Source: Sphingobacterium sp. FBM7-1 (GTDB lineage Bacteria > Bacteroidota > Bacteroidia > Sphingobacteriales > Sphingobacteriaceae). From it: DNA of 64,000 nt. The notes beneath the pieces are model-generated. The model had not been told where the DNA came from, ran no database searches, and was given only the letters and a program-made list of their open reading frames with translations. Numbering within the stretch: the stretch's first letter is position 1; each line of letters begins with the position of its first letter. The DNA lies in NCBI RefSeq assembly GCF_020687765.1, contig NZ_JAJEWJ010000001.1, forward strand, positions 1 through 64,000, in the 5' to 3' direction. A program made the translations under genes and the position numbers. Positions 46,435 to 56,121 of the stretch are shown piece after piece.

Positions 46435-46677
46435 TTAGTTATTTTTTTTGTTTTTGGGTTTGTATAAAATGGCTACGAACCCTAAAGCGAATCCGAGAAC
46501 AACTACAAAGGGAGCCAGTGTTATTTTGGTAAAACTATAAATGTCTTCTGTACCCATCATGAGCAAGAATCCGAGTATAACGACCAATACACTTGCGCCG
46601 AATAGCTGATAGTTTATTTTTTCAAAAACAAAGCCGGATTTTGGCTGTGAAGTATGTTGTTGTTTTTTTTCTGACAT
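46435..46677 (-). CDS. DUF3098 family small membrane protein
   Basis: The 80-residue protein has a polar N-terminus, two hydrophobic helices (about residues 24-42 and 52-72) and a basic tail KPKNKKNN. The family is restricted to Bacteroidota and sits between ftsX and uppP in many genomes, as here. The function is unknown; a link to the division or envelope complex is inferred only from the operon. Confidence 0.85.
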   Translation of the reverse strand: MSEKKQQHTSQPKSGFVFEKINYQLFGASVLVVILGFLLMMGTEDIYSFTKITLAPFVVVLGFALGFVAILYKPKNKKNN

Positions 46678-46719
46678 CTTTTTATTGTTACTTATTTCCC
46701 TGAATTCATCGCGTGATGA

Positions 46720-47598
46720 CTATCGATATAGGCTATGCGATTTTGCCTTCAGATATTTGGTGACCGCAAAATACGTGCTGAAGCCTGATATGACGATACC
46801 TAGCGCGACGACGATAAGGAAAATCGCACCAAACTCATACCAATTGCGGAGGAATACTAAATCTGGAATTTGCTGTTGTGCAAATTGCAACGTAAATATC
46901 AATAATAAAATCGCAATTAAAGCCCCTAACAGACCATGAAAGATTCCATATAGCAAGTAGGGTTTGCGGATAAAGTTTTTCGTTGCGCCAATAAGCTGCA
47001 TGCTCTTGATCAGAAACCGTTGCGAATAGATTGCTAAACGAATGGTATTATTGATTAGCGCTACGGCTATAATTAACAGGACGATGGTGAAGCCGAGAAC
47101 GACTATCCCGATGATACGGATGTTTTTGTTGACCATATCGATAAGTGATTCCTGATAAACCACTTCCTTTACGCGGCTATTTTTAGCAGATTTTTGAATA
47201 AAGGTTTGTATACTGTCTGTATTTGCATATTGTTCTTTCAAATACACATCGATCGATGGTAACAAGGGATTATGCCCCAGGTATTCGACAAAATCTTCTC
47301 CTAAATCTTCTTTTAGATTTTTAGCGGCCAGTTCTTTACTGATGTATTCGGTACGTAAAACGTAAGGGTCCTTCTCTAGGTCTTTTTGCATAGCGAGGAC
47401 ATCTCCTTCATTTACGTTGTCGTTTACAATGATATTGAGGACGATATTTTCTTTAACGTATTTTGATAGGTTTTTAGCATGTACCAAAATTAAGCCCAAC
47501 AAACCTGTCATCAGTAATACCAAGGCAATGCTAATCACCGTAGATACATAAACAGACTTGGTTTTCTTTCTTGGTGAACCTTCTTCGTAAGTAGACAT
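46720..47598 (-). CDS. ftsX: Cell division ABC transporter permease FtsX
   Basis: The 292-residue protein has four helices: one at about residues 18-42, a periplasmic domain (about 45-165), then three clustered helices ending GFSTYFAVTKYLKAKSHSLY. The motif region RLAIYSQRFLIKSMQLIGAT is the coupling segment before helix 3. It works with FtsE to regulate peptidoglycan hydrolases at the septum; ftsE is not in the window. It is the first gene of the operon. Confidence 0.93.
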   Translation of the reverse strand: MSTYEEGSPRKKTKSVYVSTVISIALVLLMTGLLGLILVHAKNLSKYVKENIVLNIIVNDNVNEGDVLAMQKDLEKDPYVLRTEYISKELAAKNLKEDLGEDFVEYLGHNPLLPSIDVYLKEQYANTDSIQTFIQKSAKNSRVKEVVYQESLIDMVNKNIRIIGIVVLGFTIVLLIIAVALINNTIRLAIYSQRFLIKSMQLIGATKNFIRKPYLLYGIFHGLLGALIAILLLIFTLQFAQQQIPDLVFLRNWYEFGAIFLIVVALGIVISGFSTYFAVTKYLKAKSHSLYR

Positions 47599-47798
47599 AC
47601 GCTCTTTTAATCTATTATTATGATGCGAAAGTAAATAATAATGTGCATTTAAGAAACTATTCGTTCGAATAATTTGTTAGGGCACCTAAGACATTTAACA
47701 GCATATATACCGATTTTATTGCCTATTCTAAAATTTAATCTACCTAAATTGAGGTAAAATGGCTATTTTCGCATCTCTTTTAGATTCAGCATATCATT

Positions 47799-50582
47799 AT
47801 GGAATACAATCATCAGTCGTTAGAAAAGAAGTGGCAGCAGTTTTGGGCGGAGAAAGGCACCTTTAAGCCTGCTGCGACAACGGATAAACCTAAATATTAT
47901 GTTTTAGACATGTTTCCTTATCCATCTGGCGCAGGGTTACATGTGGGACATCCGTTAGGGTATATTGCGTCCGATATTTTTTCACGATATAAAAGATTAA
48001 AAGGTTTTAATGTATTACATCCGATGGGGTATGATTCCTTCGGATTGCCAGCCGAACAATATGCTATCCAAACCGGGCAACATCCGGCTGTTACGACGGA
48101 AGCCAACATCAAACGTTATCGGGAGCAATTGGATAATATCGGTTTTTCCTACGATTGGTCCCGGGAAGTACGCACTTCTGAGCCGGATTATTATAAATGG
48201 ACACAGTGGATTTTCATGCAGCTCTTTAATGCTTGGTATAACGTAGATGCCGATAAAGCAGAGCCTATTGATTCTTTAATTAAGAGATTTGAAAATAATG
48301 GTTCAGAAGGGGTTAATGCTGTTTGTGATGAGGATGTGACGCTATTTACTGCGGCAGAATGGAAAGCCTTTTCGGAAGAAACACAACAGCTGGAATTGCT
48401 AAAATACCGGTTAGCTTATTTAAGAGAAAGTACGGTGAACTGGTGTGCTGCATTGGGAACGGTATTGGCGAATGATGAGGTAATCAATGGTGTATCTGAA
48501 AGAGGAGGATATCCGGTAGAGCAGAAGAAAATGATGCAGTGGTCCATGCGTATTACCGCCTATGCCGACCGTTTGTTGCGGGGCTTGGATACGGTAGATT
48601 GGCCTGAGCCATTAGTAGAAATGCAGCGTAACTGGATTGGGAAATCTGTGGGGGCATCGGTGAAATTTCCGCTTCCGCAATTCGTATCGAATATTGAAGT
48701 TTTCACGACGCGCGTGGATACTATTTTTGGAGTTTCTTTTATTGTTTTGGCCCCGGAACACGAATTAGTTGATACTTTAACAACGATAGGTCAACGGGCT
48801 GAAATTGAATCTTATAAAGAGAAAACTGCGAAGAAATCGGAGTTAGACCGTATGGCTGATACCAAAACGGTATCGGGTGCGTTTACGGGCTCTTATGCTA
48901 AGCATCCATTAACCGGAGCAGATGTGCCAATTTGGATCGCAGATTATGTTTTGGCAGGATACGGGACGGGGGCCGTGATGGCGGTCCCGTCTGGCGATCA
49001 GCGAGATTATGTTTTTGCAAAGCATTTTAATTTGCCGATTATAGCTATTTCGGACGTGCAAGATATCGCGGAAGAGGCTGATGCTACGAAGGAAGGCCGA
49101 TATATCAACTCGGATTTCATTGATGGCATGGTCTACGAGGAGGCCGTACCCGCCTTGATCAAACGTTTGGAAGAACTGGGCTTGGGTAAGGCAAAGATAA
49201 ATTATCGGATGCGGGATGCGATCTTTGGTCGCCAGCGATATTGGGGAGAACCTGTGCCGGTTTATTTTAAAGAAGGACTACCTTATTTAATAGAAGAAGA
49301 AGAGCTGCCATTGTTGCTGCCGGAGGTAGACAAATATCTACCGACAGAAACGGGGGAGCCGCCATTGGGTAGAGCGGACGGATGGAAGTATCAGGGGAAA
49401 TATGATTATGAGTTGAGCACGATGCCGGGTTGGGCAGGTTCCTCTTGGTATTGGTTTCGCTATATGGATCCGACAAATAAGGAATCTTTCGCGGCTAAAG
49501 AAGCTGTTGATTATTGGAAGTCGGTTGATTTATATATAGGTGGTTCAGAGCATGCTACCGGTCATTTGCTTTACTCAAGGTTCTGGAATAAAGTGTTGAA
49601 GGATCTGGGGTATCACAACGAGGAAGAGCCGTTTAAAAAATTAATTAATCAGGGGATGATTCAAGGTCGTTCTAACTTTGTTTATCGGGTGCTGGACGAC
49701 GAAGGTAAGGGAACAAATTTGTTTGTGTCTCATGGCTTGCGGGATCAGTATAGTACGATGGCACTGCATGTGGATGTCAATATCGTTTATCATGATGTGC
49801 TTGACACGGCTAAGTTTAAAGCTTTCCGACCTGATTTTGCAAATGCGGAATTCATCTTGGAGGACGGCAAATATATTTGTGGTACCGAAGTGGAAAAGAT
49901 GTCAAAGTCTAAATTCAATGTGGTTAATCCAGATGACATTATAGAAACTTACGGGGCAGATACCCTTCGTCTTTATGAAATGTTCTTAGGGCCGCTTGAG
50001 CAATCAAAGCCTTGGAATACAAATGGTATTGAGGGGGTATATAAATTTTTACGTAAGGTGTGGCGTCTGTTCCATGATGCGGAAGGAAAACTCGTTATTT
50101 CTGATGAAGAGCCTACCAAAGCGGAATATAAAGCACTCCATAAAATTATCAAAAAAGTAGAGGAGGATATCGAAAGGTTTTCGTTTAATACGTCTGTTTC
50201 TGCGTTTATGATTTGCGTAAACGAACTGACCGATTTGAAATGTAATAAGCGGAAAATACTGCAAGACCTTATCATTGTTCTGGAACCCTATGCGCCGCAT
50301 ATCACCGAAGAATTATGGGCGTTGTTAGGAAATGAGGCGGGCACCATTTCCTATGCAACTTATCCTCCCTTCCGTCCGGAATACTTGGTGGAATCTGAAT
50401 TTGCTTATCCGGTTTCTGTGAATGGAAAAATGAAAATGAACCTTTCCCTCGCGTTGGATTTAGATCCAAAAGCAGTAGAGGAAATCGTTTTAGGAAATGC
50501 AGATGTACAGCGTTATTTAGATGGAAAAGGGGTAAAGAAGGTCGTTTTTGTGAAAGGTAAGATTATCAATATCGTCGTGTGA
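47799..50582 (+). CDS. leuS: Leucyl-tRNA synthetase
   Basis: The 927-residue class I synthetase has the HIGH-type motif [20 protein letters not shown], an editing domain (about 225-420, [20 protein letters not shown]), the KMSKS loop [18 protein letters not shown] and an anticodon-binding domain. The end carries the short C-terminal domain. Length is in the range for Bacteroidota. A TATTTTCG at 47772-47779 may be its -7 box. Confidence 0.96.
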   Translation: MEYNHQSLEKKWQQFWAEKGTFKPAATTDKPKYYVLDMFPYPSGAGLHVGHPLGYIASDIFSRYKRLKGFNVLHPMGYDSFGLPAEQYAIQTGQHPAVTTEANIKRYREQLDNIGFSYDWSREVRTSEPDYYKWTQWIFMQLFNAWYNVDADKAEPIDSLIKRFENNGSEGVNAVCDEDVTLFTAAEWKAFSEETQQLELLKYRLAYLRESTVNWCAALGTVLANDEVINGVSERGGYPVEQKKMMQWSMRITAYADRLLRGLDTVDWPEPLVEMQRNWIGKSVGASVKFPLPQFVSNIEVFTTRVDTIFGVSFIVLAPEHELVDTLTTIGQRAEIESYKEKTAKKSELDRMADTKTVSGAFTGSYAKHPLTGADVPIWIADYVLAGYGTGAVMAVPSGDQRDYVFAKHFNLPIIAISDVQDIAEEADATKEGRYINSDFIDGMVYEEAVPALIKRLEELGLGKAKINYRMRDAIFGRQRYWGEPVPVYFKEGLPYLIEEEELPLLLPEVDKYLPTETGEPPLGRADGWKYQGKYDYELSTMPGWAGSSWYWFRYMDPTNKESFAAKEAVDYWKSVDLYIGGSEHATGHLLYSRFWNKVLKDLGYHNEEEPFKKLINQGMIQGRSNFVYRVLDDEGKGTNLFVSHGLRDQYSTMALHVDVNIVYHDVLDTAKFKAFRPDFANAEFILEDGKYICGTEVEKMSKSKFNVVNPDDIIETYGADTLRLYEMFLGPLEQSKPWNTNGIEGVYKFLRKVWRLFHDAEGKLVISDEEPTKAEYKALHKIIKKVEEDIERFSFNTSVSAFMICVNELTDLKCNKRKILQDLIIVLEPYAPHITEELWALLGNEAGTISYATYPPFRPEYLVESEFAYPVSVNGKMKMNLSLALDLDPKAVEEIVLGNADVQRYLDGKGVKKVVFVKGKIINIVV

Positions 50583-50607
50583 TAGGCGATTTAAGACCAT
50601 ACCGTGT

Positions 50608-50684
50608 TTATTGTTATTTTTAGTGATAAGTGGGTTTATCATTGTTTTTAATGATATTTTTACTTATCACTATTTTTGGTGATA
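50608..50684. promoter_or_regulatory. Three operator-like repeats at 28-base spacing upstream of satD-like gene
   Basis: Three 21-base sites lie at 50608-50628, 50636-50656 and 50664-50684, each starting exactly 28 bases after the last. They share TTAT at the left, TTTTT in the centre and TGATA at the right. Sites two and three are partial dyads (TATCA and TGATA). The third site covers the likely -33 element (TTTG at 50675-50678). The likely ligand is the helix-turn-helix of the SatD-like protein encoded just downstream, but this is inference. Confidence 0.6.
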
Positions 50685-50698
50685 TGCTCGGGTATATT

Positions 50699-50706
50699 TA
50701 TCTTTG
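50699..50706 (+). promoter_or_regulatory. Promoter -7 box of the satD-like operon
   Basis: TATCTTTG fits TAnnTTTG exactly and is 20 bases after TTTG at 50675-50678, the spacing typical for Bacteroidota. It lies 14 bases before the ATG at 50721. Confidence 0.65.
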
Positions 50707-50720
50707 AATAAAAGATAGAT

Positions 50721-51311
50721 ATGATAGCGATAATATCAGGCGACATCATCAAATCGCGTTCGGTGGATCCGAAAGTATGGGTGCCGGGGCTGGAGAACGC
50801 CATAGGTTTATACACGGAAAAATTTGATATTTTCCGTGGAGACAGTTTCCAAGCAGAACTCACCCTTGAAAATGTGTTGACGGCTACATTTTATATTAAA
50901 GCCGCTATGCGGGCCTTTAATTTGGACGTACGTATCGGTGTAGGTATCGGTACGAAGGACTATCATGCACCACGTATTAAAAACTCCTTCGGGTCTGCAC
51001 TGATTCATTCGGGAGAAGCCTTCGAAGACCTAAAAAAGGAAACTATTTTATTTAAATCGGCTTATCCTAAACTTGATGAACTATGTAATGTGATGTTGCC
51101 GCTGGCTGCAGAGCTGACTACGCGTTGGACGACTAATATGGCGGAAACCGTGAAAGTAGCTTTCCAGCATGAAGATGCCAGCCAAGCTGAACTGGCTAAA
51201 ATGCTGGATAAGAAATACCAAAGTCAGGTGAGTACGGAATTACAGAAAGCAGGCTACGCCAAAATAAAACGGGCGCTGGATTATTGTACAAAAGAAATAT
51301 TAGCGTTATGA
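50721..51311 (+). CDS. SatD-family protein with C-terminal HTH
   Basis: The 196-residue protein starts MIAIISGDIIKSRSV, the hallmark of the SatD family, followed by FDIFRGDSFQAEL and VRIGVGIGTKDYHAPR, resembling a degenerate nucleotide-cyclase-like or effector-binding fold. The C-terminus (about 150-195, ASQAELAKMLDKKYQSQVST) looks like a helix-turn-helix. The family is named after an acid-tolerance locus of Streptococcus, but its molecular role is not established. Its stop overlaps the start of the DUF3307 gene (TTATGA), so the two are coupled. Confidence 0.75.
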   Translation: MIAIISGDIIKSRSVDPKVWVPGLENAIGLYTEKFDIFRGDSFQAELTLENVLTATFYIKAAMRAFNLDVRIGVGIGTKDYHAPRIKNSFGSALIHSGEAFEDLKKETILFKSAYPKLDELCNVMLPLAAELTTRWTTNMAETVKVAFQHEDASQAELAKMLDKKYQSQVSTELQKAGYAKIKRALDYCTKEILAL

Positions 51312-52036
51312 GTATTTTTTTCTTGAAACTCCTGCTTGCCCATTTTATCGGTGATTTTGTGCTGCAACCCAAAAAATGGGTGCAGAAACGGCAGGAAAAT
51401 ATTGGTTATTTACTCTTGCATATTGCTATTCATGTCGGCTTACTGCTATTATTTTTTCTTCCCGAATTATCCCAGCATTGGCAAATAATATTATTTGTAG
51501 GTTGTGCACATCTCGTGATAGATAGTGGTAAGATTTATTTTGAAAAAAAGTTTCCCCGTCATACCTTTCTGTTATTCGTCGCCGATCAGACCGCGCATCT
51601 GTTGTCTTTAATAGCGGTAATAGGATATGTTTATGGATTATCGATAGATTGGTCAATGTTATGGTCAGCAAACAATCTCTTGTATTTGTTAGCTTTTGTG
51701 CTGATCGTGTTTGTTAGCCCGATTATGTTACGTGTTTTCTTTAGCAAATGGAGGTCTGAAAAGGACGTGGCTGCCAAACCGACGCATTCTCTTGTTGATG
51801 CTGGAATGCTCATTGGTATTATGGAACGTTTGCTGATTGTGCTTTTCATCCAAGTAGGTTTTTTGTCAGGCATAGGTTTTTTGTTAGGCGCGAAATCTAT
51901 TTTTCGTTTTGGCGACTTAACCAATGCAAAAGACACAAAATATACCGAATATATCCTAGTCGGAACCTTAGCAAGCTTCGTGGTAGGGATAGCCATTGGT
52001 TATGCTTTGCGCTTAGGTTTGAAGTATCTAAACTAG
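51308..52036 (+). CDS. DUF3307 family membrane protein
   Basis: The 242-residue protein starts at the ATG overlapping the satD-like stop. It has about six membrane helices, and the DUF3307 signature is in LAHFIGDFVLQPKKWVQKRQ and HLVIDSGKIYFEKKF, which place conserved Asp/His/Lys residues near the membrane. Function is unknown. The pairing with a SatD-like protein suggests a regulated membrane function controlled by its partner. Confidence 0.8.
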   Translation: MSIFFLKLLLAHFIGDFVLQPKKWVQKRQENIGYLLLHIAIHVGLLLLFFLPELSQHWQIILFVGCAHLVIDSGKIYFEKKFPRHTFLLFVADQTAHLLSLIAVIGYVYGLSIDWSMLWSANNLLYLLAFVLIVFVSPIMLRVFFSKWRSEKDVAAKPTHSLVDAGMLIGIMERLLIVLFIQVGFLSGIGFLLGAKSIFRFGDLTNAKDTKYTEYILVGTLASFVVGIAIGYALRLGLKYLN

Positions 52037-52140
52037 GGATTTTGTGCCTGAAGCCCAATCCGATACCCTGTGATCTGACTACCAAGACCTACAAAAGAAG
52101 ATTTCTTAAAAATTTCCTTACGATAAATCGAGACTATGTA

Positions 52141-52148
52141 TATATTTG
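52141..52148 (+). promoter_or_regulatory. Candidate -7 box of the aminotransferase gene
   Basis: TATATTTG fits TAnnTTTG. It lies only 5 bases before the ATG at 52154, so transcription would start at or near the start codon. This also argues against the upstream in-frame ATG at 52136. Confidence 0.4.
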
Positions 52149-52153
52149 TAGTC

Positions 52154-53362
52154 ATGAGCACGACATCATATCTATCAGATCGGATTAATAACTTATCCGA
52201 ATCGGCAACGCTGAAAATGACAAAATTAGGGCGCGAATTGGCGTCTAAAGGTATTAACGTAATCAGTTTAAGTGTGGGTGAGCCCGACTTTAATACGCCT
52301 GATAATGTAAAGGATGCCGCAAAGAAAGCCTTGGATGAGAATTATACGCGCTATTCTCCTGTACCAGGGTATCCCGAATTGCGCCAAGCAATTGTCAATA
52401 AGTTAAAGAATGAAAACGGCTTGACGTATGAACCTTCACAGATTGTTGTTTCGACCGGAGCTAAACAGTCTCTTTCAAATGTTATTTTGACGTTAATCAA
52501 TCCAGGAGACGAGGTCATTATTCCTACACCATATTGGGTTTCGTATTCCGAAATGGTGGTATTAGCGGAGGGGAAATCTGTATTCATCGATACGGATATT
52601 GACTCGGACTTTAAGATAACACCAGAGCAGTTGGAGGCCGCTATTACTCCGAAAACGAAATTGTTTATGTTTTCTTCGCCGTGTAATCCTACAGGTTCTG
52701 TATATAGCAAAGATGAATTAGCTGCTTTGGCGAAGGTTTTTGAAAAATATCCGCAAATTTTCATTTTATCGGATGAAATTTATGAACACATTAATTTCAT
52801 CGACAAACATGAATCGATTGCGCAGTTCGAGCCTATTCAGGATCGTGTGATCATTGTAAATGGTTTTTCGAAAGCATTTGCGATGACAGGCTGGCGTTTA
52901 GGATATATCGCCGCTAATAAGGAAATCGCTGCAGCTAACGATAAATTACAGGGACAAACAACTTCTGGTACGTGTTCTATCGCCCAGCGGGCAGGTATCG
53001 TTGCTTACCACGATGGTTTGGAAAGTGTAAATGAAATGAAGGAAGCTTTTTTACGCAGGCGTAAATTGGTGTACGATTTATTGAACGATATCCCAGGTGT
53101 GAAAACAAATCTTCCGGAGGGGGCATTCTATTTCTTCCCTGAAATCAGTTCGTTTTTTGGAAAGAAAGATCCGCAAGGGAATATCATTAAGGATTCTTCG
53201 GATCTTGCGCTCTATCTGCTTAACGAAGGACATGTGGCTACTGTAGGGGGAGACTCTTTTGGAAACAATAACTACATTCGACTTTCATACGCAGCTTCCG
53301 ATGAAAATCTTAAAGAAGCATTAAGACGCATAAAAGAGGCGTTAGGCAAGTTGTCTTCTTAA
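52154..53362 (+). CDS. aspC: Aspartate aminotransferase (class I/II, PLP)
   Basis: The 402-residue fold-type I enzyme has the PLP lysine in VNGFSKAFAMTGWRLGYIAA, substrate-binding SVGEPDFNTPDNV at the N-terminus, SSPCNPTGSVYS in the middle and YIRLSYAASDENLKEALRRI at the end. It resembles prokaryotic type aspartate aminotransferases (subgroup 1b). Substrate preference (aspartate or broader) cannot be settled by sequence. ATG 52154 gives the usual N-terminus MSTTSYLSDRINNLSESATL. A terminator follows. Confidence 0.9.
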   Translation: MSTTSYLSDRINNLSESATLKMTKLGRELASKGINVISLSVGEPDFNTPDNVKDAAKKALDENYTRYSPVPGYPELRQAIVNKLKNENGLTYEPSQIVVSTGAKQSLSNVILTLINPGDEVIIPTPYWVSYSEMVVLAEGKSVFIDTDIDSDFKITPEQLEAAITPKTKLFMFSSPCNPTGSVYSKDELAALAKVFEKYPQIFILSDEIYEHINFIDKHESIAQFEPIQDRVIIVNGFSKAFAMTGWRLGYIAANKEIAAANDKLQGQTTSGTCSIAQRAGIVAYHDGLESVNEMKEAFLRRRKLVYDLLNDIPGVKTNLPEGAFYFFPEISSFFGKKDPQGNIIKDSSDLALYLLNEGHVATVGGDSFGNNNYIRLSYAASDENLKEALRRIKEALGKLSS

Positions 53363-53395
53363 CCTTACGGTTAACGAACATATGCATAAATATTG

Positions 53396-53429
53396 ATAGA
53401 GACGCAATAACATGTTGCGTCTCTATTTC
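53396..53429 (+). terminator. Terminator after the aminotransferase gene
   Basis: ATAGAGACGCAA (53396-53407) pairs perfectly with TTGCGTCTCTAT (53415-53426) and is followed by TTT. Confidence 0.75.
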
Positions 53430-53441
53430 ATATAAGTCTGT

Positions 53442-54416
53442 ATGAAACTAAAAATTGATGGTTTTATTCTGGCGCTATTCTGTTTTATAGCAGTAGCTTA
53501 TTTTTTTCCACAACTATATCTGTGGGAAGAGGGTGAGGTTCTTGCTTGGATCACGAGTGTCGGGGTATCACTTATTTTCTTTTTTTATGGACTTAAATTA
53601 AGTTTTCCACAACTGAAAGCAGGGTTACGTAACTGGCGGCTCCACCTCCTGGTGCAAACCGTCACATTCGTATTGTTTCCTTTGCTTTTGCTGCCTTTCT
53701 ACCCGTTTATCCAAACACAACTGCAAGGTGATTTTTGGCTTTCTTTTTTCTTTCTGGCAGCCTTACCTTCTACGGTGTCCTCTTCCGTGGTCATGGTTTC
53801 CATCGCCCGTGGAAATGTTCCTGCAGCCATTTTCAACGCGAGTATATCGGGGTTAATTGGTGTGGTAGTTACGCCGTTATGGATGCAGTTTTTTCTTGAT
53901 TTTGGCGATGTTGACATATTAAATGATGTCTACTGGGGGCTAATTAAAGAGATCATCCTCCCCGTGATCATCGGATTATTGTTACAACCTTATTTTGGCA
54001 AATGGGTATGGAATCATAACAGGCAGTTGGGATTATTTGACAAGTCAATTATTCTGCTTATTGTATATAGTAGTTTCGCTGAATCCTTTGTAAGCGGCAT
54101 ATTCGCAAGTACGGGGTCCTTCTATCTGTTATGGATTTCTGTGGGCGTGGTTTTCCTTTTTGTATGGGTTTACGGCTTGATTTATTTTCTCGCTAAACAT
54201 GTTTTTAAGTTTAGCAAAGAAGATCAGATTACAGCTTTGTTTTGTGGATCTAAAAAATCGCTGACCCATGGTTCTGTATTTGGTAAATTTTTGTTTGCTC
54301 ATTCCCCTAGCGCAGGCCTCTATTTTCTTCCATTGATGCTATTTCATGCTTTTCAGATATTGGTCGTAACAGTAATTGCTCAGCGTTACGATAAGGAAGG
54401 GAAAGACGTTATTTAA
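53442..54416 (+). CDS. Bile acid:sodium symporter family-like membrane protein
   Basis: The 324-residue protein has about ten helices and fits the PF13593 group of bile-acid-symporter-like proteins (YfeH-type). Landmarks are FFYGLKLSFPQLKAGLRNWR, FFLAALPSTVSSSVVMVSIA (the conserved helix break) and FCGSKKSLTHGSVFGKFLF. It probably transports a small organic anion with sodium. It converges with DUF4268, overlapping by 8 bases. Confidence 0.85.
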   Translation: MKLKIDGFILALFCFIAVAYFFPQLYLWEEGEVLAWITSVGVSLIFFFYGLKLSFPQLKAGLRNWRLHLLVQTVTFVLFPLLLLPFYPFIQTQLQGDFWLSFFFLAALPSTVSSSVVMVSIARGNVPAAIFNASISGLIGVVVTPLWMQFFLDFGDVDILNDVYWGLIKEIILPVIIGLLLQPYFGKWVWNHNRQLGLFDKSIILLIVYSSFAESFVSGIFASTGSFYLLWISVGVVFLFVWVYGLIYFLAKHVFKFSKEDQITALFCGSKKSLTHGSVFGKFLFAHSPSAGLYFLPLMLFHAFQILVVTVIAQRYDKEGKDVI

Positions 54417-54873
54417 ACATGTCAAAGCCATATTTAGCGTTGCTCCAAAAATGGTCTAAGGCGATCATCCGTGGTTTGAAAAATTGGATTAATTCGGGCC
54501 AGTCTGTTTCTTTGAAAACCGAAATTTTCTTGTCTAACTGTGTTCCGATACGAGCAGTGTTCTTACCGTATTCATCGTAATGTTCTGGGTGCCAAATCCA
54601 TTCTTCATCCAGTTCCGCATGCAATATCGTCTTGTATGTAAGGAATTGCGAAAACATCAATTCCCTTATCCCTGCATCCGGGTGGCTGATTTCAATATAA
54701 ATATTGGCGGCTTTGTTATCTGCTTCCATGCGGAAGTAAAGATGTTTGATGCCTGTTTTATAATTAACCCAATTGACTTTTACGCCTTCTTCATTAGGAA
54801 CTAAGGACATAAACTGGCCAAAGTTTGTCCAAAATCGCTCTTTTAATCTTTTTGCCTCTTCTTTTGAATACAT
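54409..54873 (-). CDS. DUF4268 family protein
   Basis: The 154-residue protein starts MYSKEEAKRLKERFWTNFGQ, the usual start of this family, so I prefer ATG 54873 to a frame start at 54906. The core is HLYFRMEADNKAANIYIEIS followed by acidic and aromatic segments, a fold distantly related to PD-(D/E)xK-like DUF4268 domains. No catalytic set is evident. Function is unknown; it is found widely as a single gene in Bacteroidota. Confidence 0.8.
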   Translation of the reverse strand: MYSKEEAKRLKERFWTNFGQFMSLVPNEEGVKVNWVNYKTGIKHLYFRMEADNKAANIYIEISHPDAGIRELMFSQFLTYKTILHAELDEEWIWHPEHYDEYGKNTARIGTQLDKKISVFKETDWPELIQFFKPRMIALDHFWSNAKYGFDMFK

Positions 54874-54956
54874 AAGCTTCTGCACTATTTCGCTGACCGA
54901 CTTCAAAACTAGAAATTTATCGCCAAACTTTTATAGCGCTTTTGGGTTTAAAGAAT

Positions 54957-55490
54957 ATGGATAGAAAAAAATCATTTTTACTGCTAACGGCTGTTGCCGC
55001 CGGTACAGCGCTGTATAATTTATTAAAGCCTATTAAATCGAATGTCGCCGTTATACAGGGGTTCCAAAAAGAAAAATATTTAGGCGACTGGTATGAGATA
55101 GCCCGTCTGGATTTTTATTGGGAAAAAAACCTTAAAAACGTAATGGCTACTTATTCACAGAATGAGGACGGTAGTATTCGCGTCAACAATCAGGGATATG
55201 ATGCGGTAAAGGAAAAATATAAGCAAAGCATAGGTAAAGCTAATTTTGTAAGAACGGAAGAGGAGGGGGCTTTAAAAGTGTCTTTTTTCGGTCCATTTTA
55301 TTCGGGATATAATGTAGTGATGCTGGATGAGGACTACCGTTACGCTTTAGTATTTGGCGAGAATCTCGACTACATGTGGATACTTTCTCGTGAAAAGACG
55401 ATACCCGAAGACATCAAGCAAAAATACCTTGCTTATGCCAAACGTGCGGGATACGCTATTGATAAGCTAGTGTGGACCGTACAGGAATAA
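54957..55490 (+). CDS. Lipocalin (Blc-like)
   Basis: The 177-residue protein has one N-terminal hydrophobic segment (FLLLTAVAAGTALYNLL) and then a lipocalin barrel. The first conserved region is KYLGDWYEIARLDFYWEKN, followed by GYDAVKEKYKQSIGKANF and a final MWILSREKTI. It resembles bacterial lipocalin Blc, which binds lysophospholipids. No lipobox Cys is seen, so it is probably anchored by its N-terminal helix or secreted. ATG 54957 is preferred to 54942. Confidence 0.88.
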   Translation: MDRKKSFLLLTAVAAGTALYNLLKPIKSNVAVIQGFQKEKYLGDWYEIARLDFYWEKNLKNVMATYSQNEDGSIRVNNQGYDAVKEKYKQSIGKANFVRTEEEGALKVSFFGPFYSGYNVVMLDEDYRYALVFGENLDYMWILSREKTIPEDIKQKYLAYAKRAGYAIDKLVWTVQE

Positions 55491-55496
55491 AAGAAA

Positions 55497-55525
55497 AGAG
55501 GCAAAGACCATCTGGTCCTGCCTCG
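55497..55525 (+). terminator. Hairpin after lipocalin gene
   Basis: GAGGCA and GACCA pair with TGGTC and TGCCTC around a two-base loop. It has no clear T run, so it may be a weak terminator or a boundary before the tRNA-Ala gene. Confidence 0.4.
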
Positions 55526-55536
55526 CTTCCGTTTTG

Positions 55537-55610
55537 TGGAGAATATCGGAGTCGAACCGATGACCTTTTGGCTGCCAGCCAAACGCTCTAGCCAGCTGAG
55601 CTAATCCCCC
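55537..55610 (-). tRNA. tRNA-Ala (anticodon GGC)
   Basis: The minus strand begins GGGGGAT and ends ATTCTCC plus A. The D-arm is AGCTCAGCTGGCTAGAGC, the anticodon stem TTTGG/CCAAA holds loop CTGGCAG with anticodon GGC, and the T-arm is CATCGGTTCGACTCCGATA-like. Length is 74 bases, no encoded CCA. Confidence 0.95.
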
Positions 55611-55691
55611 TCTTTTTAAAAAACATCCAAACATAGATAAAATGGTTTATATTCACAAACTGATTTTTAAATTAGTTCTCGCGAGGCCACA

Positions 55692-56000
55692 TTAATGGGA
55701 AAATATGGGGTTTAAAAGGGTGTAATCAAGTGTGTCGTCGGACACGATAAGATTTGCAATTTCGTGGATATCTTCCCCGCTGATCTGATTACCCAGTCCA
55801 GCATTAAACGAACGACAAAGTAACAAAGCGCTTTCCGTTCTTTCGGTGTTCTCAATAAGTTTACTTCCGCTGTAAAAATTGATTAAGGAGGTCGCAAATG
55901 CCGCAAAAGCTTCTAAAGTGAAAGGAGTAGCTTGGTGTAAAGTATAGCGCATATATTTTTCAAAATCCTGGACAATCATGTCTCGCTGTTGTGTCGTCAT
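55692..56000 (-). CDS. Hypothetical protein, 102 residues
   Basis: I do not recognise this protein. It is soluble, mostly helical and without a signal peptide, starting MTTQQRDMIVQDFEKYMRYT and ending LDYTLLNPIFSH. It stands alone between tRNA-Ala and the alkaline phosphatase gene. The length, start and composition match neighbouring genes, so I regard it as a real gene. Confidence 0.6.
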   Translation of the reverse strand: MTTQQRDMIVQDFEKYMRYTLHQATPFTLEAFAAFATSLINFYSGSKLIENTERTESALLLCRSFNAGLGNQISGEDIHEIANLIVSDDTLDYTLLNPIFSH

Positions 56001-56121
56001 ATTTGCAAAAATAAGATTTTAGTCAAAACCGGCATCGCTTATGAAATAAGATTTGGTCGTAATTTAACATAAACTTTATAATAAAGTCTTAATTTTATCC
56101 GCGTTAAACATATTTAAAAAA

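Noticed and set aside
47640..47798. T-box or other amino-acid riboswitch before leuS
   Set aside because: I see no long structured leader or T-box motif; only a weak promoter-like box near 47772.
50608..50684. CRISPR-like array (three repeats at 28-base period)
   Set aside because: Sites are 21 bases with only 7-base gaps, they overlap a promoter, and no cas genes are present. Operators fit better.
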